Part shown: piece after piece, positions 24,669 to 33,263 of the stretch
Numbering within the stretch: the stretch's first letter is position 1
How the letters are laid out: each line of letters opens with the position of its first letter
From: Bacteroidaceae bacterium
GTDB taxonomy: Bacteria > Bacteroidota > Bacteroidia > Bacteroidales > Bacteroidaceae
Assembly (NCBI GenBank): GCA_024400995.1
Contig: JAKSLU010000006.1
Span: 1-45,024 of the forward strand
Direction of reading: 5' to 3'
DNA length: 45,024 nucleotides
Notes under the pieces: model-generated
The model's database searches: none
Seen by the model: the letters and a program-made list of their open reading frames with translations, nothing else
Told to the model about the DNA's origin: nothing
Program-made: the position numbers and the translations under genes

Positions 24669-27308
24669 ATGAAACTCCGCACCCTTACCCTTGCCTTCGT
24701 TCTGGCGGTAGCTGGGCTGTTGGCAATGGCGCACGAAGGAGTGACCATCACCTTCAAGGATGGTACCAGCGCCACAATCTCTCTCTCGCAAATCACAGCT
24801 CTCGCATTCAGTGAGACAACCCTGACGGTCGAGGGAACTGACCTGCACTATCAGCTGAGTGACATCGACCACATTGCCTTCGGTAACGAGGGCGACCAGT
24901 CGCAGGAGACGACACAGTGGACCATCCAGTGGGATGGACAGAACGCTACTGTCAGCGGGCAGCACAGCGGTGTGACGGTGACCAACGCCAATGGCATCGT
25001 CACCATTGACAACACGAACACAAGCGATGAGTTCACCTACACCCTGCAAGGCACTGGCACTGGTGCCTTTGTCCTGAAGGGTGACTACAAGGCCACCATC
25101 GTTCTCAACGGCCTGCAGCTCACAGGCACTGGCTATGGCGAGGCTCTCGACATCAAGGTGGGCAAGCGCGTAGCCCTCACTCTCCAGGAGGGAACGACCA
25201 ACACCCTGGCCGATGCCACTGAGGATCTCGGACAGAAGGCCGCCCTCTACTGCAAGGGCCATCTGGAGGTGGGCGGCGCAGGTGCACTGAGTCTTACTGG
25301 CAACATCAAGCATGCCCTCTCTACCAAGGAGTACCTGCAACTCAAGAAGACCACAGGTTCCATCACCGTAGTGAGTGCGGCCAACGACGGCTTCCATGCC
25401 GGACAGTACTACCAGCAGAATGGCGGCTCCGTGACCATCAGCAAGGTGGGCGGCGATGGCATTCAGGCTGAGGCTACAGGCGATGAGACCAAGGAGCAGG
25501 ACGGCCAGATGATCATCAAGGACGGCGTCCTCAATATCACCACCACTGCTACTGACGTGGCTGCGCTGAAGAGCGACTCGCTGATGACGCTGAGCGGTGG
25601 CACCTACACCCTTACCACCAGCGGAGCAGGCAACAAGGCCATCAAGTCCAAGCAGGAACTCAACATCACGGGCGGTGAGTACACCATCCAGCAGAGCGGC
25701 AAAGCCTGCATAGAGAACGGTGACCTGGGCTACGTGACGGCCCTCAAGGGAACTGACGTCACGGTGAGTGGCGGCAAGTTTACCATCACCACCAGCGGTG
25801 CAGGAGCCCGTGGCATCAGCGCTGGCAATCTCTGGGTGAGCGATGAGGCCGACATCAAGATAACCAATACCGGTGCAGCCGGCACCGCCAGCGATGCCGT
25901 GGAGGTGACCTCCGAGCCTGACCCCGAGCCCGAGGTGGAACAGAAGAGCTACAAGGTCTATGTCAACGTGCCCACCTCCACCAGCGGTGGCGGACGCCCC
26001 GGACAGCAGACCAACAGCGTGTGGTCGAGCGTGTATCTCTACAAGAGCGACGGCACACAGGTCGCCACGCTCAGCCTGCAGGTCACGGTGAACGGCACTA
26101 CCTTCTACTGCTACGACTTTGGCAAGGCAGACACGGGCACTTACTACTTTGGGGCTCCCAACTATAGTAGCGGCGGTTTTGGCGGCGGCACGTCCTATAC
26201 GATCAAGAGTGGCACCTTCAGCGGTCCCACCTCTGGTAAGGACTACTTCTACCAAGTATCCTCCAGCTACTCCACCAGCGGCACGACCCGCACGTACTCC
26301 ATCAGCAATGTGACCTCACAGTATGAGGGCGGAACGATAGGCGGTGTAGCCACCAGCGATGCCTTTACGGCCAAGGGCCTGAAGGTGGACAGCGATGCAC
26401 ACCTGCTGGGCGGCACCATCAATATCAGCATGAGCGGTGCTGGAGGCAAGGGCATCAAGGTAGAAGGCAACTACATCCAAGGCACGGAGGACGGCAACGG
26501 CCCCACTCTGACCATCGCTACCACAGGCAGCAAGTACGGCAGTACAGGTGGCTCTACAGGCGGCTTTGGCGGTCGCCCCGGCGAGGACAGCAGTGGCTCC
26601 TCCGCCAAGGGTATCAAGGTGCAGGGCACCGTGGTCATCTATGGCGGACAGACCGAAGTTTCTACTGCCACCGACGGTGCCGAGGGTCTGGAAAGTAAGG
26701 TCAAAGCCGAAGGCTCCATCCGCATACTGGGCGGCAAGCACTACTTCAAGTGCTACGATGACTGCATCAACTCCGCTGGCGGCATCAGCTTTGATGGCGG
26801 CGTGACGGTATGCTATTCCACTGGCAACGATGCCGTCGATTCCAACTACGGCAAGGCAGGTGCTCTAGAGATTGGTAACGGCGCCCTACTCTCCTACACC
26901 ACCAAGGGCGGTGCAGAGATGGGCTTTGACTGCGACGGCTACAACTATGTCCGTATTACAGGCAACGGCATCTGCATCACGGCTGGCGGCAACCAGGGGG
27001 GCAGCAGTTCCAGCAGTTTCGCCTCTGCTGTGCAGGGCTACTATATCGGTGGTTCGGTGAGCTACTCCGCAGGACGCTACTACACTTTAGCCGATGCTTC
27101 GGGCAATAATTTGGTAACTTACTCGTTTGAAGGAAACGTAAGCAGCTCCTCCAGCGTATTTACCGCCACAGGCATGAAGTCTGGCAGCTCCTACAACGTG
27201 AAGTACTCCACCACCGCACCCACCGATGCCACCACCGCCTGGCATGGACTTTACCTCGGCTCCACTGCCGTTGGCACCACAAACACGACAAGCTTTACAG
27301 CCCGTTAA
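24669..27308 (+). CDS. secreted Cthe_2159-like carbohydrate-binding beta-helix protein
   Basis: The 879-residue exported protein has a signal peptide (about 1-21, cleaved near AMA-HEG). An N-terminal module follows with ITFKDGTSATISLSQITALAF and YQLSDIDHIAFG, a pattern seen at the start of many Bacteroidales surface proteins. The rest is rich in Gly, Thr and Ser with recurring rung-like motifs (SGGTYTLTTSGAGNKAIKS, SGGKFTITTSGAGARGIS, LGGTINISMSGAGGKGIKV). These match the Cthe_2159/DUF4353 parallel beta-helix family, members of which bind acidic plant polysaccharides. An insertion near 410-555 contains a separate beta-domain. No type IX sorting module is visible at the end. The ligand is unknown. 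Confidence 0.8.
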   Translation: MKLRTLTLAFVLAVAGLLAMAHEGVTITFKDGTSATISLSQITALAFSETTLTVEGTDLHYQLSDIDHIAFGNEGDQSQETTQWTIQWDGQNATVSGQHSGVTVTNANGIVTIDNTNTSDEFTYTLQGTGTGAFVLKGDYKATIVLNGLQLTGTGYGEALDIKVGKRVALTLQEGTTNTLADATEDLGQKAALYCKGHLEVGGAGALSLTGNIKHALSTKEYLQLKKTTGSITVVSAANDGFHAGQYYQQNGGSVTISKVGGDGIQAEATGDETKEQDGQMIIKDGVLNITTTATDVAALKSDSLMTLSGGTYTLTTSGAGNKAIKSKQELNITGGEYTIQQSGKACIENGDLGYVTALKGTDVTVSGGKFTITTSGAGARGISAGNLWVSDEADIKITNTGAAGTASDAVEVTSEPDPEPEVEQKSYKVYVNVPTSTSGGGRPGQQTNSVWSSVYLYKSDGTQVATLSLQVTVNGTTFYCYDFGKADTGTYYFGAPNYSSGGFGGGTSYTIKSGTFSGPTSGKDYFYQVSSSYSTSGTTRTYSISNVTSQYEGGTIGGVATSDAFTAKGLKVDSDAHLLGGTINISMSGAGGKGIKVEGNYIQGTEDGNGPTLTIATTGSKYGSTGGSTGGFGGRPGEDSSGSSAKGIKVQGTVVIYGGQTEVSTATDGAEGLESKVKAEGSIRILGGKHYFKCYDDCINSAGGISFDGGVTVCYSTGNDAVDSNYGKAGALEIGNGALLSYTTKGGAEMGFDCDGYNYVRITGNGICITAGGNQGGSSSSSFASAVQGYYIGGSVSYSAGRYYTLADASGNNLVTYSFEGNVSSSSSVFTATGMKSGSSYNVKYSTTAPTDATTAWHGLYLGSTAVGTTNTTSFTAR

Positions 27309-27348
27309 ACCATAAGCTATAAACCATAAACCACACACTATAAACCTC
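27307..27348. repeat. 7-bp-period array (AAACCAT) at a stop codon
   Basis: Six exact 7-bp steps, AAACCAT, AAGCTAT, AAACCAT, AAACCAC, ACACTAT and AAACCTC. The first step overlaps the stop codon of the beta-helix gene. Confidence 0.75.
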
Positions 27349-27370
27349 TCCCATCCCACATTGAGTATTC

Positions 27371-27429
27371 AGCCCTCCCTCTCGGGGAGGGATACCGAAG
27401 TGGCGTAGCCAGCTTCGGAGGGTGGGGCT
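27371..27429. repeat. palindromic intergenic element
   Basis: A 59-base element has ends AGCCC and GGGGCT. Inside are two hairpins, CCCTC/GAGGG (27376-27392 area) and CCGAAG/CTTCGG (27395-27418), the latter enclosing TGGC-GTA-GCCA. It ends in GGGGCTTTAAA and may also serve as terminator for the beta-helix gene. It resembles a palindromic repeat widespread in Bacteroidota. Confidence 0.55.
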
Positions 27430-27445
27430 TTAAATCTTAACTATA

Positions 27446-27667
27446 ATGTACTGGACACTAGAACTTGCCACCTATCTGGAGGATGCCCCCTGGCCCGCCT
27501 CCAAGGACGAACTTTTGGACTACGCTCAGCGCTCTGGATGCCCCCTTGAGGTAATCGAGAACCTCGAAGAGCTCGAGGACGAGGGTGACATCTACGAGAC
27601 CATAGAGGACGTATGGCCCGACTACCCCTCCAAGGATGACTTCCTCTGGAACGAGGAGGAGTATTAG
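27446..27667 (+). CDS. DUF2795 family small acidic protein
   Basis: The 73-residue acidic protein has the family pattern ELATYLEDAPWPASKDELLDY followed by a Gly-Cys-Pro turn and a conserved WPDYPSKDDFLWNEEEY tail. DUF2795 proteins are short, soluble, and of unknown function. The next gene begins 10 bases later, so the two are probably co-transcribed. Confidence 0.85.
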   Translation: MYWTLELATYLEDAPWPASKDELLDYAQRSGCPLEVIENLEELEDEGDIYETIEDVWPDYPSKDDFLWNEEEY

Positions 27668-27677
27668 TCCTTGTCCG

Positions 27678-28637
27678 ATGATACAGATACGTAGGTATGG
27701 GCCTGATGACCATCAGGCCTGGGACAAGTTTGTGGAGGGAGCCCGGAACGGCACCTTCCTGTTCCAGCGCGCCTTCATGGACTACCATGCTAACAGGTTT
27801 AGGGACCACTCGCTCATCTGCCATGATGACAAGCGGTGGCTCGCCGTACTGCCTGCCAACGAGGCCGGCACCACGCTCCACTCCCATCAGGGCCTGACCT
27901 ACGGTGGACTGGTGCTTGCTCCCAAGACCACTGCGGGCGAGGTGATGGCCATCATGGACTGCATCCGCGTGTATCTCAAGCGGGCAGGCTTCGGACTGTG
28001 GACCTACAAGCAGGTGCCCTACATCTACCATCGTCAACCCTCCGAGGACGATGAGTATGCCCTGTGGCGCATAGGTGCTACGCTGAGGGTGTGCAATCTG
28101 GCCACTGCCATCGACCTGCGCTCTCCCCTCACGGCTCCCGTGGAGGAACGCCGTGGCCGCGGTCAGCGCCGTGCCACCAAGTTGGGCTATCAGGTACGCG
28201 AGGTGCGCGATACCGCAGAGCTCCCCGCCCTGTGGCCTATCATTGAGCAGAACCTGGCGGCCAGTCACAACACCCGTCCTGTGCACACGGCGGAGGAGAT
28301 GCAGCTGCTCATGACGCGCTTTCCGCAGCAGATACGTTGCTGGGTGGCAGAGCGGGAGCAGCAGGTGGAGGGCATTGTGGTGCTCTTTGAGTGCGGTCCC
28401 GTGGCTCACTCCCAGTACCCTCACGCCACGGCAGAGGGCAAACAGAATGGTGTGATGGACCTCCTCTTTCTGCACATCATAGACTACTATCGTCGGGAGC
28501 GTGCGGATGTGCGTTACTTTGACTTTGGTATCAGCAACGAGAACGAGGGACGCTTTCTCAACGAAGGCCTGCAGGCACAGAAGGAGGGCTTTGGTGCCCG
28601 CGGCGTGACCTACCGGCAGTGGGAGATTCCCGTATAG
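27678..28637 (+). CDS. GNAT/FemAB-like acyltransferase
   Basis: The 319-residue cytoplasmic protein begins MIQIRRYGPDDHQAWDKFV. The N-terminal segment NGTFLFQRAFMDYHANRFRDHSL is typical of FemAB-related aminoacyl/acyl transferases. The C-terminal half has a GNAT-like core ending YFDFGISNENEGRFLNEGLQAQKEGFG. Specific substrate cannot be told from sequence. The frame is open to 27636 inside the previous gene, but the ATG at 27678 gives the conserved start. A terminator follows at 28671. Confidence 0.8.
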   Translation: MIQIRRYGPDDHQAWDKFVEGARNGTFLFQRAFMDYHANRFRDHSLICHDDKRWLAVLPANEAGTTLHSHQGLTYGGLVLAPKTTAGEVMAIMDCIRVYLKRAGFGLWTYKQVPYIYHRQPSEDDEYALWRIGATLRVCNLATAIDLRSPLTAPVEERRGRGQRRATKLGYQVREVRDTAELPALWPIIEQNLAASHNTRPVHTAEEMQLLMTRFPQQIRCWVAEREQQVEGIVVLFECGPVAHSQYPHATAEGKQNGVMDLLFLHIIDYYRRERADVRYFDFGISNENEGRFLNEGLQAQKEGFGARGVTYRQWEIPV

Positions 28638-28670
28638 GAAGTATAGAACTGAAGTACAGTAAAACCAGCA

Positions 28671-28719
28671 GGGCATCCCCAGCCAGAACAGTCAGGCCGG
28701 GGATGCCCCTTATTTTAGA
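28671..28719 (+). terminator. terminator of the acyltransferase gene
   Basis: A perfect 10-bp stem GGGCATCCCC (28671-28680) with GGGGATGCCC (28699-28708) is followed by CTTATTTTA. A second small hairpin AGGGTT-AGTC-AACCCT at 28723-28738 sits beyond it and may serve the convergent minus-strand gene. Confidence 0.75.
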
Positions 28720-28767
28720 CTGAGGGTTAGTCAACCCTACATCTGGGTATATGTACGCCTACACCTA

Positions 28768-30054
28768 TCAGGCATAGAAATGTGTGAACACGCGGATGCA
28801 GGCCTCGTGGTCACTGACGCTACCTGTCTCGCGCACACTGTGCATGGCGAGCACGGGATTGCCCATGTCCACACCACGCAGAGGGAGCGAGGAGGCCAGT
28901 ATGTTGCCCAGCGTGCTGCCGCCTGCCACGTCGCTATGGTTGACAAAGCGCTGGCACGGCACGCCCGCCTCGCGACACAGTTCGGCAAATACGGAGGCCG
29001 ACATGGCATCGCTGGCGTACTTCTGCGCGGCATTGAACTTGATGACGGGGCCGCCACCGAGCACGGGATGGTTGGTGGGGTCGTACTTTTCACTATAGTT
29101 GGGATGATAGGCGTGGGCGTTGTCGGCGGAGATCATGAAGGCGCGCTCCACGCTGCAGTGGTAATCCTCCATCGTGCCGCCCTGAGCCATGACGAGGCGC
29201 TGCAGGATGGTGGAGAGGAAGGGGGAGGCGGCTCCCTGCTTGGTCTGCGAACCGGTCTCCTCGTTGTCGAAGATGGCGAGCACCTGTGTCACCTCGGGCT
29301 CCTTGCTGGCAGCAAGGATAGCCTCCAGACCAGCGTGCACCATGCTCAGATCGTCCAGGCGACCTGCGGAGATAAACTCCTGATGCAGACCAAATGTGCA
29401 GGCAGGGGTGGTGTCGTAGAGATAGAGGTCAAAGTCGATGATACGCTCCTGCTCTACACCGAGTTCCTCGGCGATGAGTGAGAGCAGCACACCCTTGCGC
29501 TCCAGTTCCTGCTCCACGAGACCGAGCAGAGGGAGCATGTCCTTTTGGCGGGAGAGCTTGACACCATCGTTCACCTGGCGGTTGAAGTGGATGGCCAGGT
29601 TGCTGATCTGCAGCAGAGGCCGACGGATGTGCAGCAGGCGGGTCTCGGGCTGCAGGGTATCAGCAGTACGCAGGATGACTCGTCCGGCCAGGCTCAAGGG
29701 GCGGTCGAACCAGGTGGAGAGGATGGGCCCACCATAGACCTCGGTGTTGAGGCGGATGTGTCCCTCGCGGTCCACCATTTCGGCCTGGGGCTTGATGCGC
29801 ATGGTGGGGGAGTCGCAGTGGGCGCAGATCATACGGAAGCCTGCCTTGCTGAGCGGGCGCAGACCCATACGGAATGCATAGATAGAGGAGTCGTTCTTGG
29901 TGAAATAGAAGGCATCGCCGGCCTTAATCTCAGGCAGAGGCTGAGAGGCATCGATGTGGCGGAAACCTGCGGCCTCCAGTCGCTGGGCCACGGCCTGGGT
30001 GGCCAGATAGTTGACTGGGGAGTCCTGGAGAAAAGAGATAAGACGTTGTATCAT
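28768..30054 (-). CDS. M18 family aminopeptidase
   Basis: A cytoplasmic dinuclear-zinc aminopeptidase that removes N-terminal, often acidic, residues. The 428-residue length is typical. Motifs are ICAHCDSPTMRIKP (first metal His and Asp), the STWFDRPLSLAGR block, IFDNEETGSQTKQGA with the catalytic Glu and metal ligands, SADNAHAYHPNY, and the C-terminal HSVRETGSVSDHEA segment holding the last His. It is separated from upstream rpsO by a terminator, so it probably has its own promoter in the A/T repeat region. Confidence 0.93.
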   Translation of the reverse strand: MIQRLISFLQDSPVNYLATQAVAQRLEAAGFRHIDASQPLPEIKAGDAFYFTKNDSSIYAFRMGLRPLSKAGFRMICAHCDSPTMRIKPQAEMVDREGHIRLNTEVYGGPILSTWFDRPLSLAGRVILRTADTLQPETRLLHIRRPLLQISNLAIHFNRQVNDGVKLSRQKDMLPLLGLVEQELERKGVLLSLIAEELGVEQERIIDFDLYLYDTTPACTFGLHQEFISAGRLDDLSMVHAGLEAILAASKEPEVTQVLAIFDNEETGSQTKQGAASPFLSTILQRLVMAQGGTMEDYHCSVERAFMISADNAHAYHPNYSEKYDPTNHPVLGGGPVIKFNAAQKYASDAMSASVFAELCREAGVPCQRFVNHSDVAGGSTLGNILASSLPLRGVDMGNPVLAMHSVRETGSVSDHEACIRVFTHFYA

Positions 30055-30061
30055 ATCGTTT

Positions 30062-30096
30062 CTTATTTGTTATTTCTTATTTATTATTTATTATTT
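30062..30096. repeat. 7-bp-period array (NTTATTT) upstream of M18 gene
   Basis: Five exact 7-bp steps, CTTATTT, GTTATTT, CTTATTT, ATTATTT and ATTATTT. The array begins eight bases upstream of the M18 aminopeptidase start codon. Confidence 0.75.
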
Positions 30097-30103
30097 CCTC
30101 ATT

Positions 30104-30141
30104 CAAAAAGCCCCGCCTCTCCTCATAGGAGTGGCAGGGCT
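30104..30141 (-). terminator. terminator of rpsO
   Basis: On the minus strand AGCCCTGCC...GGCGGGGCT forms a long stem (with one or two mismatches) and is followed by TTTTTG. It lies about 40 bases after the rpsO stop. Confidence 0.75.
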
Positions 30142-30178
30142 AAGGTTTTGTGTGAAGCTTGTGTGCGGGTTCACAGCA

Positions 30179-30448
30179 TTACTTGCGGAGGCCGAGAGCC
30201 TTCACGAGGGCACGGTAGCGCTCGATGTCGCGCTCCTTGAGATACTTCATGAGGGCACGGCGCTTACCTACCAGCTGTACAAGCGCACGCTCAGTGGTAT
30301 GATCTTTACGGTTGCGCTTCATGTGCTCCGTCAGATGGGAGATACGGTAGGAGAACAAGGCCACCTGGCTCTCTACGGAGCCAGTATCCGTGTTGGACTT
30401 TCCGTACGTTCCAAAGATCTCAGTCTTCTTAGCAGAATCTAAGTACAT
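30179..30448 (-). CDS. rpsO: 30S ribosomal protein S15
   Basis: S15 binds 16S rRNA in the platform early in 30S assembly. The 89-residue length is exact. Conserved stretches are TDTGSVESQVALFSYRI, LTEHMKRNRKDHTTERAL and KRRALMKYLKERDIERY. It has its own promoter and terminator. Confidence 0.98.
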   Translation of the reverse strand: MYLDSAKKTEIFGTYGKSNTDTGSVESQVALFSYRISHLTEHMKRNRKDHTTERALVQLVGKRRALMKYLKERDIERYRALVKALGLRK

Positions 30449-30461
30449 AGGTTTGTAAGAG

Positions 30462-30493
30462 GTTAAATGTTTAATGTATAATGTTTAATGTTT
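30462..30493. repeat. 7-bp-period array (GTTTAAT) in the rpsO leader
   Basis: Steps GTTAAAT, GTTTAAT, GTATAAT and GTTTAAT, then a partial GTTT. It lies between the rpsO promoter and start codon. The word is the same as in the array at 23808-23856. Confidence 0.75.
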
Positions 30494-30518
30494 GGCCCCG
30501 AAGGGCGCAAAGCGGGTG

Positions 30519-30549
30519 CAAAATTACGAAAAATATGTTATTGTGCAAA
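30519..30549 (-). promoter_or_regulatory. promoter of rpsO
   Basis: On the minus strand TTTG (30549-30546), a 19-bp spacer and TAATTTTG (30526-30519) match the Bacteroidota consensus in both boxes. It is the clearest promoter in the window. Confidence 0.7.
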
Positions 30550-30579
30550 CTTTTCCGCCTAAATTTCGCGAAAAATGCG

Positions 30580-30587
30580 TAAATTTG
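30580..30587 (+). promoter_or_regulatory. promoter -7 box of the yfhO-like gene
   Basis: TAAATTTG matches TAnnTTTG, 24 bases before the ATG at 30612. It is divergent from the rpsO promoter. It lies inside the upstream open extension of the frame, which argues for the start at 30612. Confidence 0.55.
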
Positions 30588-30611
30588 CACGCAAATAGTA
30601 AACCCTACATT

Positions 30612-33236
30612 ATGAAAGACTCTCTCACAGTCCTCTTCAAGCGCTACTGGCCCGATGCTCTGGCCGTAGTTATCTTTCTTGTTATCAGCCTGGCCTACTT
30701 CTTCACACCCATGTCCGAGGGCATGGTGCTGGGTGGTCATGACTCGCTGGCGGCCATAGGCCAAGGTCACGAGCAGCAACTCTACTACGAGCAGATGGGC
30801 GAGACGTCGCGCTGGACCAACTCCATGTTCTCCGGCATGCCTACCTATCAGATTTCGCCCTCCTATGGGCCCACCTCCGTGCTGAGCACGGTGAGCAACG
30901 CCATCCATCTGGGCATGGACAGCGCCTGGGGCTATGTGTTCCTGTATCTGCTGGGCTTCTACATCCTCATGCGCTCCTTTGGCAAGCGCCCCTGGGTGAG
31001 CAGCGTGGGCGCAGTGGCTTGGGCCTTCAGTAGCTACTTCCTTATCATTATAGCAGCCGGCCATATCTGGAAGGTGAACACGCTGGGCTTCATCCCGCCC
31101 ACCATCGCTGGTCTCATCCTGTGCTATCGTGGTCGCCTGTGGCAGGGTGCTGCACTGACGGCCCTCTTTACAGCACTGCAGGTGCTGTGCAACCACATAC
31201 AGATGACCTACTACTTCATGTTCCTCATGGGGTTCATCGTGGTGTGCACCTTTGTGGATACCCTGCGCCCTAGCAACCGTGCCCAGCAAGCTCTCTCCAA
31301 GTGGGCCAAGGCTACTGGCGTGATTGTCCTGAGCGGACTGCTCGGTGTGGCAGCCAATCTGCCCAACCTCTATCACACGTACACGTATAGTAAGGAGTCC
31401 ATGCGTGGCAAGTCTGAGCTCTCTGCTCCCACTCCCGCAACATCGGACAGTCAGCAGGAGACAAACGGACTCTCACGTGAGTATATCACACAGTGGAGCT
31501 ACGGCGTGGATGAGACTATGACACTACTCGTGCCCGACTATATGGGCGGCGGCTCGGGTGCCATCCTCTCGCAGGACGGCGGCATCAAGGAGGAGTGGCA
31601 GGAGCGTCCTGGATTTGAGGAGTTCGTAGGCAACGTTTATTCCGTCCAGCAGCACATGGACAAGGTGCGCGGTGATGCTCCTCTGCCTGGTCTCATGACG
31701 TACTGGGGCGATCAGCCCTTCACGGTAGGCCCTGTGTATGTGGGAGCCTTCGTGCTGTTCCTCTTCTTTGTCGGTCTGTGGGTGGTGCGTGGCCCCATCA
31801 AGTGGGCCCTACTCCTGGCCACCATGCTCTCACTTCTCATGGCATGGGGCAAGAACATGATGCCCGTGACGGACTTCTTCATTGACTTCGTGCCCATGTA
31901 TAGCAAGTTCCGTACGGTGAGCTCAGCGCTCGTCGTGGCGGAGTTCACCATACCTCTGTTGGCCGTGCTCACGCTGGCAGAACTCATCAGCCGCGGCCCA
32001 GCCGACATCTTGCGCACCATGCGTGGCAGGGTGGGTCTGGCCTCAGGCCTGGTAATGACCGTAGTACCCTGCCTCGTGCTGATGGTCAGTCAGGGCAGTT
32101 GCCTGAGCATGGCCGAGCAGAATGCCGTCATGCAGCTCACGCCCTATGTGGGTGCGGAACAGATGCAGGCTTTCCTGCACGGCATCGGTCAGATGCGTGG
32201 CAGCGTGGTAAGCGACTCTGCCCTGCGCAGCCTCATCATCATCATGCTCGGCATCGCTATGCTCCTGGCCTACGACCGCAAGTGGATAGGCCAGAAGGTG
32301 CTCTGTCTGCTCGTCTCCGTGCTCTGTCTGGGCGACCTATGGCTGGAGGACCGCAAGTATCTGAACGATGAGTCCTTTGACGACCCCGTGGTACAAACAC
32401 AGTCCTTTGATAAGCGTACCTTGGCCGACGAGTATATCTTGCGCGACACCGACCCCTACTATCGCGTGATGAACTTGAGCACGAGCACCTTCAATGAGAC
32501 AAGCAACCAGACCTCCTATCTCCACCACAGTATCGGCGGCTATCATGCGGCCAAGCTCCACCGCTACCAGGATCTCATCGACCGCTATCTCAACCGCGAG
32601 GGACAGAACATCATGATGCAGGTCAACACGCTGGCCGAGACCATACCCGCCGATGTGGAGGACCCCTTCCGCTACATCATGGAGCAGGTGCCCGGCGATA
32701 GTATCACGCCCGTGCTCAACATGCTCAACTGCAAGTACTTCATCGTAGGACAGGGTGGCCGCTATGCCGCGCCGAACCTCTATGCCAATGGCAATGCCTG
32801 GTTTGTGCGTGAGCTCCAGTTTGTAGAGAACGCCGACCAGGAGATTGTTGCTCTCGGTCGCATTGACACCAAGCACCAGGCCGTGGCCGACCGCCGCTTC
32901 AAGAACGAGCTCGATGGTGCCCTCTCCACCGGCACTGCCACTCTGACCAGCTATGCTCCCAACGAACTCCACTACAGCGTGACAACACAGGGTGGTGGTC
33001 TCTGCGTATTCTCCGACATCTACTATCCTGGCTGGACGGCCACCATCGATGGCGAGCCCGCCGAACTGGGACGCGTGAACTACGTGCTGCGTGCCCTGCG
33101 CGTGCCCAACGGTCAGCATGAGGTTGTCCTCGAGTTCCGTCCGCAGACCGTCACCGTGACGGAGGTTGTCGCCTATGTAGCCCTGGCTCTGATCCTCCTC
33201 CTCTTTGGCATCGCACTGTACCGCCGCCTACGCTAA
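30612..33236 (+). CDS. YfhO family multi-spanning membrane protein
   Basis: The 874-residue inner-membrane protein begins MKDSLTVLFKRYWPDALAVVIFLV. It has about a dozen hydrophobic segments, a first extracytoplasmic loop with GGHDSLAAIGQ and SMFSGMPTYQI typical of the family in Bacteroidales, and a large soluble C-terminal region before the final helix (VVAYVALALILLLFGIAL). Some YfhO proteins in Gram-positive bacteria are linked to glycosylation of lipid carriers or teichoic acids; the role in Bacteroidota is not established. The start at 30612 is preferred because the promoter box precedes it. mutS begins 27 bases downstream. Confidence 0.9.
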   Translation: MKDSLTVLFKRYWPDALAVVIFLVISLAYFFTPMSEGMVLGGHDSLAAIGQGHEQQLYYEQMGETSRWTNSMFSGMPTYQISPSYGPTSVLSTVSNAIHLGMDSAWGYVFLYLLGFYILMRSFGKRPWVSSVGAVAWAFSSYFLIIIAAGHIWKVNTLGFIPPTIAGLILCYRGRLWQGAALTALFTALQVLCNHIQMTYYFMFLMGFIVVCTFVDTLRPSNRAQQALSKWAKATGVIVLSGLLGVAANLPNLYHTYTYSKESMRGKSELSAPTPATSDSQQETNGLSREYITQWSYGVDETMTLLVPDYMGGGSGAILSQDGGIKEEWQERPGFEEFVGNVYSVQQHMDKVRGDAPLPGLMTYWGDQPFTVGPVYVGAFVLFLFFVGLWVVRGPIKWALLLATMLSLLMAWGKNMMPVTDFFIDFVPMYSKFRTVSSALVVAEFTIPLLAVLTLAELISRGPADILRTMRGRVGLASGLVMTVVPCLVLMVSQGSCLSMAEQNAVMQLTPYVGAEQMQAFLHGIGQMRGSVVSDSALRSLIIIMLGIAMLLAYDRKWIGQKVLCLLVSVLCLGDLWLEDRKYLNDESFDDPVVQTQSFDKRTLADEYILRDTDPYYRVMNLSTSTFNETSNQTSYLHHSIGGYHAAKLHRYQDLIDRYLNREGQNIMMQVNTLAETIPADVEDPFRYIMEQVPGDSITPVLNMLNCKYFIVGQGGRYAAPNLYANGNAWFVRELQFVENADQEIVALGRIDTKHQAVADRRFKNELDGALSTGTATLTSYAPNELHYSVTTQGGGLCVFSDIYYPGWTATIDGEPAELGRVNYVLRALRVPNGQHEVVLEFRPQTVTVTEVVAYVALALILLLFGIALYRRLR

Positions 33237-33263
33237 TACTCCATACTCCCACCTCCCACAAAG

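Noticed and set aside
30492-30611. N-terminal extension of the YfhO-like protein
   Set aside because: The promoter box at 30580-30587 lies inside it and the residues look non-coding.
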